From Stromatinia cepivora (Eukaryota > Ascomycota > Leotiomycetes > Helotiales > Sclerotiniaceae): a DNA stretch of 64,000 nucleotides. The first letter of the stretch is position 1. The number at the start of each line of letters is the position of its first letter. The stretch lies in the NCBI GenBank assembly GCA_014898415.1, contig RCTD01000002.1, forward strand, positions 2,418,001-2,482,000. The letters are read 5' to 3'. The position numbers and the translations under genes were made by a program. The notes beneath the pieces were generated by a model. It saw only the letters and a program-made list of their open reading frames with translations. It did no database searches and was not told where the DNA came from. Shown one piece after another: positions 62,423-64,000 of the stretch.

Positions 62423-63290
62423 TTATCGATTTTGGATTCCTTGATGTGGATCTAGCGGACAGGTTCGTATCCAATAGAAGATACTTCTATATTGTATATA
62501 TTTATTTTGTTTACACAAGAGAGTTCTTTTAGAAAAGGAAAACTCGGATATTTGTACACAGAGTAGAATCAAGGTATAATCGGGTTTGTCCGATTGGGTA
62601 TCAAAAGGGCTAAGGGCATCAATGATATTAAAATTGTTAATGTTCATTAAATCGTAGTTCCAAGAATAAAATGGATTCTGTAATATATATGAGGTTCTAA
62701 ACTCACTAGAATGGGATAATACAGAAAATCCATTTGCTATACAAACAATTAATTGTTGTATAACCTGAACAAAATCGGAATAGAAACGGAGAAGAGAAAA
62801 TTGTTGAGAAAGACGATTTCTAAAAGTAATATTGAATTTATTGCAAAAGATTGAGATTTTATTCGAATCGGGCCAATTCTGATCTTTGGCTTTGTAAAGG
62901 ATTCTTTCGAATTTTGTAATATAGGCATATAAAGAATCGGTTCCTTATTTGAAAATAAATAATTTGTTTTCGGTTTTTTGAACTTTATTCGGATTATTAT
63001 AAATATGTGTGAGTTGATTTAGGATTATTATATGATTTAAAGGAATATTTTGATTAAAAGAAGAAAGCTGAAATAGTATTATAATTTATATATAAGATTC
63101 GAGATTGAGATAAATATAGTAAAATTGAATTGTAGAATTGTCGATTATAGCGCTATCTATTTGTAATTTCGTTCAAATCGAAGAAAGCCAGATATCGAAT
63201 TTTTGAAAGCTATTATTGAATTTTTCAGGATTAGGGAGAAAAGGTTTCAAACGAGAAGGAATATAAATAGCAGGAGTATATTCGAAAATC
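62423..63290 (-). pseudogene. Gypsy-type gag remnant
   Basis: Read on the minus strand, the pieces in order are RLKPFLPNPEKFNNSFQKFD, then IQFYYIYLNLESYI, SLYAYITKFERILYKAKDQ with NWPDSNKISIFCNKF, and FRNRLSQQFSLLRFYSDF with VQVIQQL. This is the retrotransposon gag domain found in fungal Ty3/gypsy elements. Several stops interrupt it at positions where RIP of Trp or Gln codons would produce them. The last 74 codons (62647-62423) remain open. It is not functional. Confidence 0.75.
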
Positions 63291-63546
63291 AGAAAGTGTA
63301 AAAACGAGATTTCATCCTATTGATAAATCATTTCGCTATGAAGTTTTACAATTGTAAGATTTATCGAATTATAATCTATAATTTAGAAATTAAGGATAAG
63401 AAAAAAGACAATATTTTCGAATAATATTAAGAAGATCTATATACAAATGAGAGAATATGAACGATATACTTAAACAAAAGTAAATGAAATGTATATAAGT
63501 ATATGCAAATATTATTTCATTTCTTATTTGGAAGAGCTTTTAATAA

Positions 63547-63696
63547 TATAACGAACCCAACGAGCATTTAGAGATCAACTTTAGAATTAAAAGCTATAGA
63601 GTTAAAGAGAATGTGCTACAAAGCTATATATATGATCGGCTCGAAGCTTAGTATTGTACTAACCCGATCGGACGCGATCACGTGTATCTCGTGACA
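63547..63696 (-). repeat. LTR, right copy
   Basis: 150 bp, starts TATAACGAACCC (RIP-altered TGTGACG) and ends CTCGTGACA. Pairs with the left copy at 62021-62170. Confidence 0.88.
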
Positions 63697-63701
63697 ATAA
63701 T

Positions 63702-64000
63702 CAAAACTAAAGATTTCGATTTTTTGAGGGATTTTAATGATGATGAAATGAATACCGTCATAAATAAATATAGTTAATTAATAAAAAAGTTTTTAGATTA
63801 ATATAATAAATATAATAAATTGGATTTTATTAATCAATAATTAAACATTATTAGATCTCTCGGATTTCGATTACAAAATATAAATAAACCTTCCTTTATA
63901 TCTACTTTTATAACAATTCTAAAAATTACTCATCAGGATTCTACTATCAAAGAATACATTCAGCGAATATTTCATTAATCGATAGAATTAGATATTAATA
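63702..64000. repeat. AT-rich RIP island continuing to window end
   Basis: Same AT-rich composition as before the LTR element. Short lysine- and asparagine-rich frames remain but nothing is identifiable. It indicates that the LTR element inserted into an already repeat-rich region that extends beyond the window. Confidence 0.5.

Larger units (their letters stand above)
62016..63701 (-). mobile_element. RIP-degraded Ty3/gypsy-type LTR element carrying gag remnant only
   Basis: Two direct repeats of exactly 150 bp (62021-62170 and 63547-63696) bound a 1.38-kb interior. They are flanked by the same 5-bp sequence ATAAT (62016-62020 and 63697-63701), a target-site duplication. The best-preserved outer ends show the retroviral TG...CA termini (TGTGACG at 62021, GTGACA at 63696), while the inner ends are changed by transitions. 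The interior encodes, on the minus strand, a recognisable gypsy gag remnant. At 1.68 kb it lacks room for pol, so it is a deleted or non-autonomous copy. Confidence 0.88.

Overview
The window looks like nuclear DNA of a filamentous ascomycete. Genes are sparse and carry short introns (about 47-73 nt) with GT..AG ends and CTAAC/CTAAT-like branch sites. Moderate-GC gene sequence is interrupted by very AT-rich islands that hold transposons scarred by C-to-T and G-to-A transitions, the signature of repeat-induced point mutation (RIP). Protein character and base composition suggest Leotiomycetes, perhaps Sclerotiniaceae (the Botrytis/Sclerotinia group); this is an inference from style, not from a database match.

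Layout. 1-4.3 kb: no gene seen. 4.3-5.6 kb: a four-exon CIA30/NDUFAF1-type gene (minus). 6.9-7.9 kb: a bZIP transcription factor (minus). 7.9-19.6 kb: a long gene-poor stretch. 19.65-20.1 kb: a small two-exon gene of unknown function (minus). 21.0-21.9 kb: a two-exon phytanoyl-CoA dioxygenase-like gene (minus). 22.0-24.0 kb: a complete but RIP-degraded pogo/Tigger-like DNA transposon with TA target duplication. 24.4-26.1 kb: a secreted GH27 alpha-galactosidase (minus). 26.8-27.6 kb: a decayed coding relic of unknown family. 29.1-29.9 kb: a spherulin-4/GH135-like gene broken by one in-frame stop. 30-36.5 kb: gene-poor, with a two-copy tandem duplication. 36.5-37.5 kb: a tandem array of intron-plus-mini-exon units. 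37.9-39.3 kb: a zinc-binding acidic/basic nuclear-type protein. 40.6-42.0 kb: an NCBP3-type cap-binding protein. 42.8-44.9 kb: a five-exon coiled-coil protein. 47.7-49.2 kb: an ELO fatty-acid elongase. 49.7-50.2 kb: G-rich simple repeats. 51.6-52.9 kb: a Myb/SANT-like protein (minus), divergent from a ureidoglycolate lyase (53.8-54.6 kb). 58.1-64 kb: an AT-rich RIP island that includes a short LTR element with gag remnants, 150-bp LTRs and a 5-bp target duplication.

Functionally the genes are mostly unrelated housekeeping or regulatory genes: lipid elongation, complex I assembly, purine (allantoin) catabolism, RNA cap binding and transcription factors. The alpha-galactosidase and the spherulin-4-like gene lie about 3 kb apart, and both fit extracellular work on galactose-containing polymers; the second is broken here. 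The least expected structures are the mini-exon array at 36.5-37.5 kb and the well-delimited RIP-scarred transposons. No CRISPR, rRNA or convincing tRNA was seen. Splice sites were assigned by eye from motif and frame continuity and are not supported by transcript data.
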